The position numbers were made by a program, and so were the translations under genes. Positions 15,734-23,999 of a stretch of DNA of 64,000 nucleotides are shown here, piece by piece. Below the pieces are notes generated by a model. It was not told where the DNA came from. It ran no database searches and was given only the letters and a program-made list of their open reading frames with translations. The stretch comes from Phaeobacter sp. 11ANDIMAR09 (lineage in GTDB: Bacteria > Pseudomonadota > Alphaproteobacteria > Rhodobacterales > Rhodobacteraceae): positions 1-64,000 of the forward strand of contig NZ_LIKT01000008.1 in the NCBI RefSeq assembly GCF_001294455.1. The letters run 5' to 3'. Position 1 is the first letter of the stretch; every line of letters starts with the position of its first letter.

Positions 15734-15997
15734 AAATCAATATTACCACAACACGCACCTGATTTTCACTAGGCACATATTCCTACACCCGTATTCACCC
15801 CCTGAACACCCGAGATAGCCACAGCCTTGCCATGCTAGTGACAGGTTAAGCGCATAGGATCATTTGTGAATTTTCCTTGCGTGATCGCAGGAAAATGTGG
15901 TTGTATGTTCTATATTCGTTCCACACGTGCGCCCCGAACAATTGGCGACGTAGGACACACATTTTCCAAAAATCTATTTGAAGAAAGGAGCGCGTGC

Positions 15998-16297
15998 ATG
16001 ACCTGTTCGCCTGATAAAAACAATACGCCCACACGCCCCAGCCTCTCTGTTGACTGGGAGGTTTACGCCGCCATGCTGGAAGACAGCGATATGCCGTTGG
16101 ATGACCAGAAAGAACTGATCGAAACCCTATGGTCGATTGTCGTGATGTTTGTCGATCTGGGCTATGATCTGAAACCCACCACGCAAATCTGTGGAGAAGA
16201 TCAGGAAGCATTGGAACAGGATTCCACTGATTTGGTATCCTTATTAAATAGTGAATGGGCACAGACCCGTGCTGAGGAGGGCCAATGGCAGGAATAA
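15998..16297 (+). CDS. Small protein co-transcribed with the serine recombinase
   Basis: The ATG at 15998 has an AAAGGAG ribosome binding site eight bases upstream and gives 99 acidic residues. The end overlaps the recombinase start by 13 bp, so translation is coupled. The central part (MPLDDQKELIETLWSIVVMFVDLGYDL) is helical. Its position directly ahead of an integrase suggests a recombination-linked role such as a directionality or control factor; that is inference. A 27-nt hairpin (15870-15896) lies about 100 bp upstream of the start. Confidence 0.65.
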   Translation: MTCSPDKNNTPTRPSLSVDWEVYAAMLEDSDMPLDDQKELIETLWSIVVMFVDLGYDLKPTTQICGEDQEALEQDSTDLVSLLNSEWAQTRAEEGQWQE

Positions 16298-17847
16298 GCA
16301 AAACAAGACCAAGCAAGGCGGTGATCTATTGCCGTGTCTCTGGGGCGAAGCAGGTACGTGAGGGTGATGGCCTCGCGTCTCAGGAAAACCGTTGTCGTGA
16401 ATACGCCACCTACAAAGATTACGACGTGGTCGAGGTATTTCAGGATGACATGTCGGGCAAGTTTGAACGCCGCCCCGCAATGGATCGGATGCTAGCATTT
16501 TTGCGCCTGCATCCCAAAGACAGCGTTGTTGTCATCATCGACGATATCAGCCGTTTTGCGCGTAATGTTCAGGCGCATATCAAACTGCGTGAAACTCTGG
16601 CTGATGCGGGGGGCATTTTGGAAAGCCCCTCGATTGAATTTGGTGAGGACAGTGACTCACGTCTTGTCGAACACATGCTGGCATCAGTGGCACAGCACCA
16701 ACGCGAGAAGAATGCCGAACAAACCTCCAATCGGATGAAAGGGCGGATGATGAATGGCTATTCCGTCTTCTCCGCACCTGTGGGTTACAAATACAAGAAG
16801 ACGGGATCACACGGCAAACTGCTCACCTGCGATGAACCGATTGCCTCCATCGTGAAAGAGGCGTTGGAGGGATACGCCTCTGGTCGGTTCTCTGGGCAGG
16901 CTGATATCAAACGTTTTCTTGAAGCTCAACCTGAGTTCCCTAAAGACCTACCCAACGGGCAAATCCGCCAACAGAAGGTGACAGATATGCTGAACCGCGT
17001 GATCTATGCTGGGTATATCGAGCATGAGCCTTGGGGCATCACACGCCGCAAGGGCCATCATGAAGCGTTGATCTCACTGGAAACATACGAGACCATTCAG
17101 GCGCGTCGGAACAGCAAAGGCGTTGCCGCCAAGCGTCCTGATATCAGCGAAGACTTCCCGTTACGTGGGGCAGTTGTCTGTGCTTGCTGCGACAAGCCGA
17201 TGACGGCCAATTGGTCGAGAAGCGCTACTGGGAAGCGCTATCCATACTTCAATTGTCAGACCCGCGATTGTTCCGAATATCGCAAAAGTATTCGCGCCGA
17301 GAAAATCGACACGGGGTTCGAAGCAATCCTGCGCTCGCTCAAACCAAGCAAACAAATTCTCGATATCGCCATGTCGATGCTGAAAGACGCATGGGATCAA
17401 CGAGGAGAACAAGCCAAGCAGGCGAAAGCTGAAATCAAACGTCAGCACAAAGAGTTGGACAAGCAGCAAGATGCGCTTGTTGAACGCATGGTTGAGACTT
17501 CGAATCCGAAGGTGATGGCTGCGCTCGAAAACAAGATCGCAAAGCTGGAAGAGGACAAGATTTTGCTGACCGACAAGCTATCCCAAAACACAAAACCCAA
17601 GAGCACACTGGGAGAAATTATCGAACTATTGCGAGCATACCTCGCAAACCCTTGGAATATCTATGAAAATGGAACCCTTGAAGTGCGAAAAACCATCCTA
17701 AAAACGGCCTTTGCTAGCCCATTGGCGTACGACCGAAAAAACGGTTATCGAACTCCGCAAGTGTCTGTAATATTTGAGTTTTTTGAGAAAATTACATCAA
17801 AATGTGAAATGGTGCCCCCACACGGACTCGAACCGCGGACCTACTGA
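16285..17847 (+). CDS. Large serine recombinase (island integrase)
   Basis: The 520-residue protein has an N-terminal resolvase domain (1-150) with nucleophile Ser19 in YCRVSG, a Recombinase domain (about 170-270), a zinc ribbon (CACCDKP ... FNCQTRDC) and a long coiled coil (around 380-450). Such enzymes perform unidirectional integration between attP and attB. A GGAGGG site precedes the ATG. The reading frame has no stop within the island; its last twelve residues (MVPPHGLEPRTY) are read antisense from the tRNA-Thr gene, which also supplies the stop. This places the junction in or next to the tRNA 3' end. The enzyme is thus the likely integrase of the island, with a C-terminus that depends on the integrated state. 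Confidence 0.93.
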   Translation: MAGISKTRPSKAVIYCRVSGAKQVREGDGLASQENRCREYATYKDYDVVEVFQDDMSGKFERRPAMDRMLAFLRLHPKDSVVVIIDDISRFARNVQAHIKLRETLADAGGILESPSIEFGEDSDSRLVEHMLASVAQHQREKNAEQTSNRMKGRMMNGYSVFSAPVGYKYKKTGSHGKLLTCDEPIASIVKEALEGYASGRFSGQADIKRFLEAQPEFPKDLPNGQIRQQKVTDMLNRVIYAGYIEHEPWGITRRKGHHEALISLETYETIQARRNSKGVAAKRPDISEDFPLRGAVVCACCDKPMTANWSRSATGKRYPYFNCQTRDCSEYRKSIRAEKIDTGFEAILRSLKPSKQILDIAMSMLKDAWDQRGEQAKQAKAEIKRQHKELDKQQDALVERMVETSNPKVMAALENKIAKLEEDKILLTDKLSQNTKPKSTLGEIIELLRAYLANPWNIYENGTLEVRKTILKTAFASPLAYDRKNGYRTPQVSVIFEFFEKITSKCEMVPPHGLEPRTY

Positions 17848-17885
17848 TTACAAATCAGTTGCTCTACCAGCTGAGCTATAGGGGC
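17810..17885 (-). tRNA. tRNA-Thr (anticodon UGU)
   Basis: The reverse strand folds into a complete cloverleaf of 76 nt including the encoded CCA. The acceptor stem GCCCCTA pairs with TGGGGGC (one G-T), the anticodon arm is CTGAT-TTGTAAT-CAG with anticodon TGT, and the T loop has GTTCGAGTC. The gene is intact although the recombinase frame runs into its 3' half from the other strand. It serves as the insertion site of the island on its 3' side; the second copy of the attachment sequence must lie left of this window. Confidence 0.97.
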
Positions 17886-18295
17886 CGTTGGGGGACCATT
17901 TAGAGAATGGAAAAGGAGTATGCAAGAGAGAAAAGGCTCATGCGTTTCATAAAATACCGAAAGCAGGTTGCCTTCTCTGCAGCACAGGAGGCAAACACCA
18001 TTGCGACCCGCAGGACGGGCGAAACCGCGCTCCTTGCGCGCCCTTCTTGGAAGACTGAAAACAGGCTCATCTTTCAGAAAAACAGGCCAGACCTTCAATT
18101 TAATCTCGAACTGCAGTTGCCATTTACCTGGGCTCTTTGGGATCGAGGGCAGGCTCAATCTTCAGATATCGCCGCGCTGCCTGAAGAAGCAAAATCTAGG
18201 AGTTTCCCCCTATAGTGCGGTTCACTTTTGCAGATCACACCCAAGAGCAATGCCCATGTTAGCTGCGCCCCTTATACTGGCCCGCCTTGGCTCGG
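17886..18295. other. Gene-free stretch between tRNA-Thr and IS30 remnant
   Basis: No supported gene, RNA or terminator is seen here. Short frames on both strands have no recognisable content. The tRNA promoter should lie at the left end, reading leftward. Confidence 0.5.
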
Positions 18296-18643
18296 GCAGA
18301 CCCGGAGAGGCGCGCGTTCATGGATCATTCGATTGCCGATCTGTTCAGGTTTCCAGACACTCTTGAGCTGTTCAACATTCCATTTGCACAAATCAGGATG
18401 TTTGATCAGTCTGCGCTGTTTTGCCCGGCAGTCAGCTGTCGAGAGCTGGACTGCTACACCGAAGTAGCCATCGCATTTGGGCATGCTCTCATCGCTGAAA
18501 TGATTGCGCTTCCACTCACAAAATGTCGTCAACCTACAGCGCTTCAAAACACGCGCCACCTCGTCGACAGGGACTTTAGCGTGTCTCCAACGTTCTATTC
18601 TGCGTCGTTCCGTGATACTCAACTGCTTGGAGACGGCTCCCAT
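18296..18643 (-). pseudogene. IS30-family transposase remnant (N-terminal part)
   Basis: The first 116 residues of an IS30-type transposase can be read: SITERRRIERWRHAKVPVDE, the helix-turn-helix with CEWKRNHFSDESMPKCDGY, then WKPEQIGNRMIHERAPLRVC. Similarity ends there, and the DDE catalytic core is absent. IS30 enzymes are about 330-390 residues long, so this is a 3'-truncated, inactive copy. It lies next to a tRNA and island boundary, a common place for insertion debris. Terminal inverted repeats were not found. Confidence 0.8.
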
Positions 18644-19062
18644 GTCGTTTCCTTTCGCCAGATAAAATACCCTTTTCCAAAGGCTTCGCACTTCAAGTTA
18701 GCGCGCCGCCCCCTCCCATGCAGGTAACACTTGCAAATCGGACCAGCTACGAGTGCAGATCACGTGCACACCCAGCGGGCAGCACTGCGCCAGATAGGCT
18801 GCGCGCTTCAGATCCTCAGGGACTGATTGTTCATCGCCAAGCTGTGGATCAGAAGCATCCACAGGTCCGACATGTGTGGAGAGCCGGTGGTAATAAAATA
18901 GGCGGTGGGATACCCTAGGAAAACCGCCATCACGGTTGTGGAGAGCAACAGCGTCCCCGAGCACCAGGTGATTGGGACCCTCAGCCAAGCTTGCGGTTTG
19001 ACCTAAGGGGCGCAGCAGAGTAAGCCTGAGAGAACGCAAGTTGACAGGAGATAAGCGACCCA
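18644..19062. other. Gene-free stretch, no recognisable content
   Basis: A 121-codon frame (18698-19063, minus) exists but looks like neither a known family nor a typical protein. A ribosome binding site for the downstream plus-strand gene (AGGAGATAAG) is at its right end. Otherwise nothing is supported. Confidence 0.45.
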
Positions 19063-19938
19063 ATGCAAGTCATTTTTCATTGCGGCGCTCACGGAACCGA
19101 AGAAGACCGCCTGCTCAAAACCCTGCTGCGCAACAAAGACCGGTTTCGCCAGCATGGAACCGTTGTGCCGGGTCCCGGCAAATACAGATATCTGATCAAA
19201 GATTGCATCGCAGCCCTCGAGGAAGGACAGGCCACCGCCGACGCGCGCGATGTCTTATGGGATGCCATCCTCGAAGAGGAACAGGCAGACAGGGTCATTC
19301 TCTCCAACGCCAATTTCTTTGGCTCTCAACGCCAATCCCTAGGGGGTAGCCAATTTTACCCCGAAGCAGAGGGTCGACTCTTGGCCCTGCGGCAGCTCTT
19401 TGCGCAGGATGAGCTCGAACTCTATATCGGGCTGCGCAATCCGGCGACCATGTTGCCCGGCCTGTTTGAAAACGCTCACCCGGACCGAAAAACGAAGGTT
19501 TTGCAAGAGCTTGATCCCTACGGCCTGCGCTGGTCCGACCTTCTGAAACGGTTGCGAAACGCAGCGCCCGAAGTCCCGATCACGGTCTGGTGCTTTGAAG
19601 ACATGCCCCTGATCTGGGCCCAGATCATCCGCGAGATGTCCGGTCTAGAAATGAACCAGCGCCTGGACGGGGGCATGGATTTGCTCGCCGCCATCATGAC
19701 CCGAGAAGGCATGCAGCGGCTGCGCCACTATCTGGGACAACACCCGGAAATGACTGAAATGCACCGGCGACGGGTGTTTTCAGCCTTCTTGGACAAATAT
19801 GTGCGCGACGACGAGCTGGAAGAGGAAATCGACCTGCCCGGTTGGAGCGATGCCATGGTTGATACAGTCACCAGCCTTTACGAAGAAGATATGGAAACCG
19901 TTCAGCGCATCCCCGGTGTCACGATGCTTTCCCCGTGA
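19063..19938 (+). CDS. Conserved roseobacter protein, sulfotransferase-like N-terminus
   Basis: The 291-residue protein starts with a beta strand and loop (VIFHCGAHGTEEDRLLKTLLRNK) like the nucleotide-binding start of sulfotransferase-fold proteins, although the loop lacks a canonical Walker lysine pattern. The middle (LYIGLRNPATMLPGLFEN) also recalls sulfotransferase 3'-phosphate binding segments. No membrane segments. A good AGGAGA ribosome binding site precedes the ATG. GC-rich codon use marks the return to chromosomal background. The assignment is weak and its role unknown. Confidence 0.75.
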   Translation: MQVIFHCGAHGTEEDRLLKTLLRNKDRFRQHGTVVPGPGKYRYLIKDCIAALEEGQATADARDVLWDAILEEEQADRVILSNANFFGSQRQSLGGSQFYPEAEGRLLALRQLFAQDELELYIGLRNPATMLPGLFENAHPDRKTKVLQELDPYGLRWSDLLKRLRNAAPEVPITVWCFEDMPLIWAQIIREMSGLEMNQRLDGGMDLLAAIMTREGMQRLRHYLGQHPEMTEMHRRRVFSAFLDKYVRDDELEEEIDLPGWSDAMVDTVTSLYEEDMETVQRIPGVTMLSP

Positions 19939-19974
19939 TCTGCGCCTGCCCCTTCAGAGGCGAGGCTTGACCCC

Positions 19975-20394
19975 TTAGGGTGAAACCGGTTGCCCGGACC
20001 GATCGACCCTGAGCACCTCCATGGTGCGATCATCATAAAACACCTCAATGGTGATCTGTTGAACCGAACCCAGGGGAAAGACCCCATAGGGCAAACCATC
20101 TTCTGGCAGGATGGCATTGGGCGCGGCCTGATCTTCGTGGCAGGGCGGCATCGGCCAGATCACAGGCGCAGCACCATTAATCCCGAGGCGCATCCCATCC
20201 AAGCCACAGCGCCAGGACCACAGGTGGGTCACATAGAGCAGGTCCTGCCCTTCATACTCGCGCACGGACACCCAGTTCGCCTTGGTGGCGGCCAGGATGG
20301 GCTTGACCTCTGCGGCGGTGGTAAAGGGCGCTGCCTGCAACAGGCCGGGCAACAGGCCCAGCGCAAACCCCAAAACTGATAGTGTTCTCGACAT
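19975..20394 (-). CDS. Putative periplasmic protein, 139 aa
   Basis: The ATG at 20394 has GGAGG eight bases upstream (an ATG at 20400 is too close to it). A signal peptide MSRTLSVLGFALGLLPGLLQA is followed by a ~118-residue mature part with several Trp and two Cys residues (SWRCGLDGM, MPPCHED) that could form a disulfide. It resembles small exported proteins conserved in Rhodobacteraceae but has no known function. It converges with the upstream sulfotransferase-like gene. Confidence 0.75.
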   Translation of the reverse strand: MSRTLSVLGFALGLLPGLLQAAPFTTAAEVKPILAATKANWVSVREYEGQDLLYVTHLWSWRCGLDGMRLGINGAAPVIWPMPPCHEDQAAPNAILPEDGLPYGVFPLGSVQQITIEVFYDDRTMEVLRVDRSGQPVSP

Positions 20395-20552
20395 AACCAT
20401 TTCCTCCCAAATACTGATACAAACAAGTCGCGCCTCAGGGGCCAGTTTCCGCCGGATGAGCGGATTGTCTTTTGCCTCAGGTCAGTTTCGAATATAGCTT
20501 CCAAGATACCCAAGCCCAAACCGCTCGCAAGAGGCGGAAGACAGGAAAAGCA

Positions 20553-21542
20553 ATGGCGCAGCAGTCTTTCAACGTCGTGATCGTCGGCCAGACGGGCCGT
20601 TTGCAATATGAGGCGCTGCTCTTTGCCGCCTCCCTGCGTCACAGCGCACCTGGTTTCACGGGACGCCTCTTTGTGGCAGTGCCGCAGCCCGGCCCTCGGT
20701 GGCGCAAAGACCCCAGCATTCACAATGCGGGCGTGCTGGAGGCCCTGGCCCGGCTTGACGTCGAAATCCTGCCCTTTGAAAACAAGATTTTTGGCGAGTC
20801 CTACCCCTATGGCAACAAGATCGAAGCCCTGCAGGCCCTGCCCGAAGGTGAGCCTTTTGTGTTTTTTGACAGCGATACGCTGATCACCGGCGACCTGACT
20901 TCAGTCCCTTTTGACTTTGATCGCCCCTCCGCCTCATTGCGGCGCGAAGGCACCTGGCCCAAGCCGACGCTCTATGGGCCTGGGTATACTGACATCTGGC
21001 GCTCCCTCTACGAGCGGTTTGGACTGGACATCTACCCCACCCTGGATTTGAGCCAGCCCGATGAGTTCTGGAAACGCTACCTCTATTTCAACGCAGGCTT
21101 TTTTTACGGGGCCTGTCCGCGCGCCTTTGGCAAACGCTTTGCGGTCTACGCCCAGTCGATCCAAAAAGACCCGCCCCTCGAACTGGTCGGCCAGTCCCTG
21201 GATCCCTGGCTTGATCAAATTGCCCTGCCGCTGGTGATTCATTCCTTTGGCGGTGGCCGCGACACCCTGCCCGCCGGCTATCTGGATGGGAAAGTGAGCT
21301 GCCACTACCGGCTGTTTCCCCTGCTCTATGCCCGCGAAAGCGATGCGGCAATCGCACTGCTGGAAGAGATTGCAGCTCCGAACTGGATCAAGAAGGTTCT
21401 TAAAACCTATGAGCCGATCAAACGGCTGGTCTATCAGGGCCGCGGCGCCCGTGTGCGGGCGCTCTTTGATCAGGACCACCTGCCCCGACGCGAGCAGGCC
21501 ATCCGCAACAAGATCAAATCCGAAGGCCTGTGGATGCGCTAG
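20553..21542 (+). CDS. Glycosyltransferase-like protein
   Basis: The ATG at 20553, preceded by AGGA, gives 329 residues. The N-terminal half resembles GT-A folds of the GT8 type: strand NVVIVGQTGR, then FVFFDSDTLI, a DxD-like metal/nucleotide-sugar site near residue 110. FNAGFFYG fits the acceptor side of such enzymes. Signal peptide and membrane helices are absent, so it should work on the cytoplasmic side. Sugar and acceptor cannot be inferred. It lies divergent to the periplasmic protein gene. Confidence 0.7.
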   Translation: MAQQSFNVVIVGQTGRLQYEALLFAASLRHSAPGFTGRLFVAVPQPGPRWRKDPSIHNAGVLEALARLDVEILPFENKIFGESYPYGNKIEALQALPEGEPFVFFDSDTLITGDLTSVPFDFDRPSASLRREGTWPKPTLYGPGYTDIWRSLYERFGLDIYPTLDLSQPDEFWKRYLYFNAGFFYGACPRAFGKRFAVYAQSIQKDPPLELVGQSLDPWLDQIALPLVIHSFGGGRDTLPAGYLDGKVSCHYRLFPLLYARESDAAIALLEEIAAPNWIKKVLKTYEPIKRLVYQGRGARVRALFDQDHLPRREQAIRNKIKSEGLWMR

Positions 21543-21727
21543 CCCCGTCGCAAGCGCCCGCCCGGCATATGCCATGGAAGGCGAGCTCCCGCCGCCCGCG
21601 CCGTGGGACAATTTCCCCTTCAGGCGCAAACCCTGGCAATGCTGTTCCGAATTTCAACGCCCGCGTTGTGCCTTCGGGCAAGCTGCCCTACACATTTGCC
21701 AACAGTTTTGATCAGGGAGACTAAAAA

Positions 21728-23020
21728 ATGACTGATGCACCAAGCTATGGCTTTGACACATTGCAAATCCACGCCGGAGCCAAACCCGACCCGGCAACTG
21801 GCGCACGGCAAACCCCAATCTACCAGACCACCGGCTATGTGTTCCGGGATGCTGATCATGCTGCCGCCCTGTTCAACCTGCAGGAAGTCGGATTTATCTA
21901 CTCCCGCCTGACCAACCCCACGGTTGCCGTTCTGCAAGAACGCCTGGCCACACTGGAAGGCGGCGTTGGCGCGGTCTGCTGCTCATCGGGTCATGCGGCC
22001 CAGATCATGGCCCTGTTCCCGCTGATGAGCCCCGGTTGCAATGTGATTGCCTCGACCCGGCTCTATGGCGGCACTGTCACCCAGTTCAGCCAGACCATCA
22101 AACGCTTTGGCTGGTCGGCCAAATTTGTCGACACAGACGATCTGGAGGCAGTTGCCGCAGCCATCGACGAAAATACCCGCGCGGTCTTTTGTGAATCCAT
22201 CGCCAATCCAGGCGGCTATGTAACGGATGTACGCGCCCTGGCAGATGTCGCGGACACCGCAGGGGTGCCGCTCATCGTCGACAACACCACAGCAACCCCC
22301 TACCTGTGCAACCCGATCGCACAGGGCGCGACCCTGGTAGTACATTCCACCACCAAATACCTGACCGGCAATGGCACAGTTACGGGCGGTGTGGTGATCG
22401 ACAGCGGCAAGTTCGACTGGTCCGCCAGCGACAAATTCCCCTCCCTTTCGGCCCCAGAACCTGCCTACCACGGTCTCAAGTTCCACGAGACCTTTGGCGG
22501 CCTCGCCTTCACCTTCCACGGCATCGCCATCGGCCTGCGTGATCTGGGCATGACCATGAACCCGCAAGCGGCGCATTACACCTTGATGGGAGTCGAAACC
22601 CTGTCCCTGCGCATGCAGCGTCACTGTGAAAACGCAATGACCCTTGCCAATTGGCTCGAACAGGACGCGCGCATCGACTATGTGACCTACGCGGGTCTAG
22701 AAAGCTCCCCCTATTATGACCGTGCGCAGGCCTGCTACCCCAAGGGCACCAGCGGCTTGTTTACCTTTGCGGTGAAGGGCGGCTATGACGCCTGCATCAA
22801 ACTGGTGGATTCGCTAGAGATCTTCAGCCATGTCGCCAATCTCGGCGACACCCGTTCGCTGATCATCCATTCCGCCTCCACCACCCACCGCCAGCTCTCT
22901 CCCGAACAGCAGGAAGCTGCCGGAGCAGGCGCCAATGTTGTTCGCGTCTCGATTGGCCTGGAAGATGCTGCCGACCTGATCCGCGACCTGGATCAGGCCC
23001 TGACCAAAGCCTGCGGCTAA
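21728..23020 (+). CDS. metY: O-acetylhomoserine aminocarboxypropyltransferase (sulfhydrylase)
   Basis: A 430-residue fold-type I PLP enzyme of the Cys/Met metabolism family. It begins GFDTLQIHAGAKPDPATGAR and has IYQTTGYVFRDADHAA, the cofactor phosphate region CCSSGHAAQ, Asp-binding IVDNTTATPYL, and the Schiff-base lysine in HSTTKYLTG. The length of ~430 and the 'YVFRDADHAAALF' start are those of MetY, not of the ~390-residue cystathionine lyases. It makes homocysteine from O-acetylhomoserine and sulfide in the cytoplasm. A GGGAG ribosome binding site precedes the ATG. A strong hairpin terminator follows. Confidence 0.95.
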   Translation: MTDAPSYGFDTLQIHAGAKPDPATGARQTPIYQTTGYVFRDADHAAALFNLQEVGFIYSRLTNPTVAVLQERLATLEGGVGAVCCSSGHAAQIMALFPLMSPGCNVIASTRLYGGTVTQFSQTIKRFGWSAKFVDTDDLEAVAAAIDENTRAVFCESIANPGGYVTDVRALADVADTAGVPLIVDNTTATPYLCNPIAQGATLVVHSTTKYLTGNGTVTGGVVIDSGKFDWSASDKFPSLSAPEPAYHGLKFHETFGGLAFTFHGIAIGLRDLGMTMNPQAAHYTLMGVETLSLRMQRHCENAMTLANWLEQDARIDYVTYAGLESSPYYDRAQACYPKGTSGLFTFAVKGGYDACIKLVDSLEIFSHVANLGDTRSLIIHSASTTHRQLSPEQQEAAGAGANVVRVSIGLEDAADLIRDLDQALTKACG

Positions 23021-23056
23021 GGCCCATCGCAACGTAAACCTATGAAGTAAAAAAGA

Positions 23057-23080
23057 AAGGCCGGGCAATCGCCCGGCCTT
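23057..23080. terminator. Bidirectional hairpin terminator after metY
   Basis: AAGGCCGGGC-AATC-GCCCGGCCTT, a perfect 10-bp stem, lies between the convergent metY and SIMPL-protein genes. It is flanked by A residues on the left, giving a U tract for the minus-strand transcript. Confidence 0.8.
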
Positions 23081-23106
23081 ACATGTCGCTTTACACGCCC
23101 GGCCAA

Positions 23107-23826
23107 TTACTCTGCTTCTGGCACCACCAGATCAAAAATGACCTGTACAGTGTGCGAAAAGCTCAGTGCGCCCGCCTCGATTGGCATGGCATCACTGCGA
23201 GACATTTCCAGAGCCATCATCGGCGCTCCGCCGCCATGATCCTGATCAGTAATGCGGCGCACCGGACCCAGTGTAACACCCGCGGCCTCCGCCAGCAGCT
23301 CAGCTTTGTGACGCGCATTCGCAACGGCCCGGACCCGCATCTGGTCTTGCAGAACCGCGTGATCTTCCACGTCAAAGCGCAGTCCTTGGAACTGATTGGC
23401 ACCTGCCCGCAGGACCCGGTCAAGCACCTCGCCCAGCTGATCCAGATCCCGCACCCGCAGGTTTAGGGTATTGGAGGCCGCAAAACCGGTGATGCGGCGC
23501 TGCCCCGAGCTGCCATAGGACCCGCCATCAGACCAAACCGGATGCAGCGAGATCCGCTGGGTCTGCAGATCCTCGGCAGCGATCCCCACCGCCCGCAATT
23601 CCTGCACAACGGCAGACATATCTTCCGAGACCAGGGCCATGGCTTCGCCTGCCTCCTTGGCCTCCTTGCTGACACCCAATGTGATCACTGCCAGATCAGG
23701 CGCGATCTCGATCTGCCCCGCTCCGCTGACAATAAGCTGGCGCTCCGGACTGGTGTCGGCCCTAAGCGTCGCCCCAAAGGTTAGCGCTATCGCCAGGGCG
23801 GTTACCAAAACTGTCTTTGTTTTCAT
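23107..23826 (-). CDS. SIMPL (DUF541) domain periplasmic protein
   Basis: The ATG at 23826 gives 239 residues: a signal peptide (KTVLVTALAIALTFGATLRA) followed by the SIMPL domain, with ISGAGQIEIAPDLAVITLGV-like opening, NTLNLRVRDLDQLGEVLDRVL in the middle and ARHKAELLAEAAGVTLG near the end. The family forms oligomeric periplasmic or outer-membrane-linked assemblies; its function is generally unclear. It ends convergent with metY at a shared terminator and stands alone on this strand. Confidence 0.85.
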   Translation of the reverse strand: MKTKTVLVTALAIALTFGATLRADTSPERQLIVSGAGQIEIAPDLAVITLGVSKEAKEAGEAMALVSEDMSAVVQELRAVGIAAEDLQTQRISLHPVWSDGGSYGSSGQRRITGFAASNTLNLRVRDLDQLGEVLDRVLRAGANQFQGLRFDVEDHAVLQDQMRVRAVANARHKAELLAEAAGVTLGPVRRITDQDHGGGAPMMALEMSRSDAMPIEAGALSFSHTVQVIFDLVVPEAE

Positions 23827-23999
23827 TGCTGAGGCTCCTTTGCTCTGCACATAGATGGGGATGGCAGATCGCCGCTGACAAGGGGAAAAACCGCTCTTTT
23901 CCTTTCACTCGGCGAAGACCTGCTTTATGGTCTGACCAGACAGCCTGAAAGGACTCCTCGCGGTCCGGGCACTTAAGATTTGGATGGTTTGACCGCATC

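Noticed and set aside
18698-19063. 121-aa minus-strand ORF
   Set aside because: No recognisable family, no ribosome binding site; most likely chance or decayed sequence.
21543-21727. SAM riboswitch before metY
   Set aside because: Only a 5-bp hairpin (GGGCA/TGCCC) is seen; SAM-II/SAM-V consensus elements were not found by eye.
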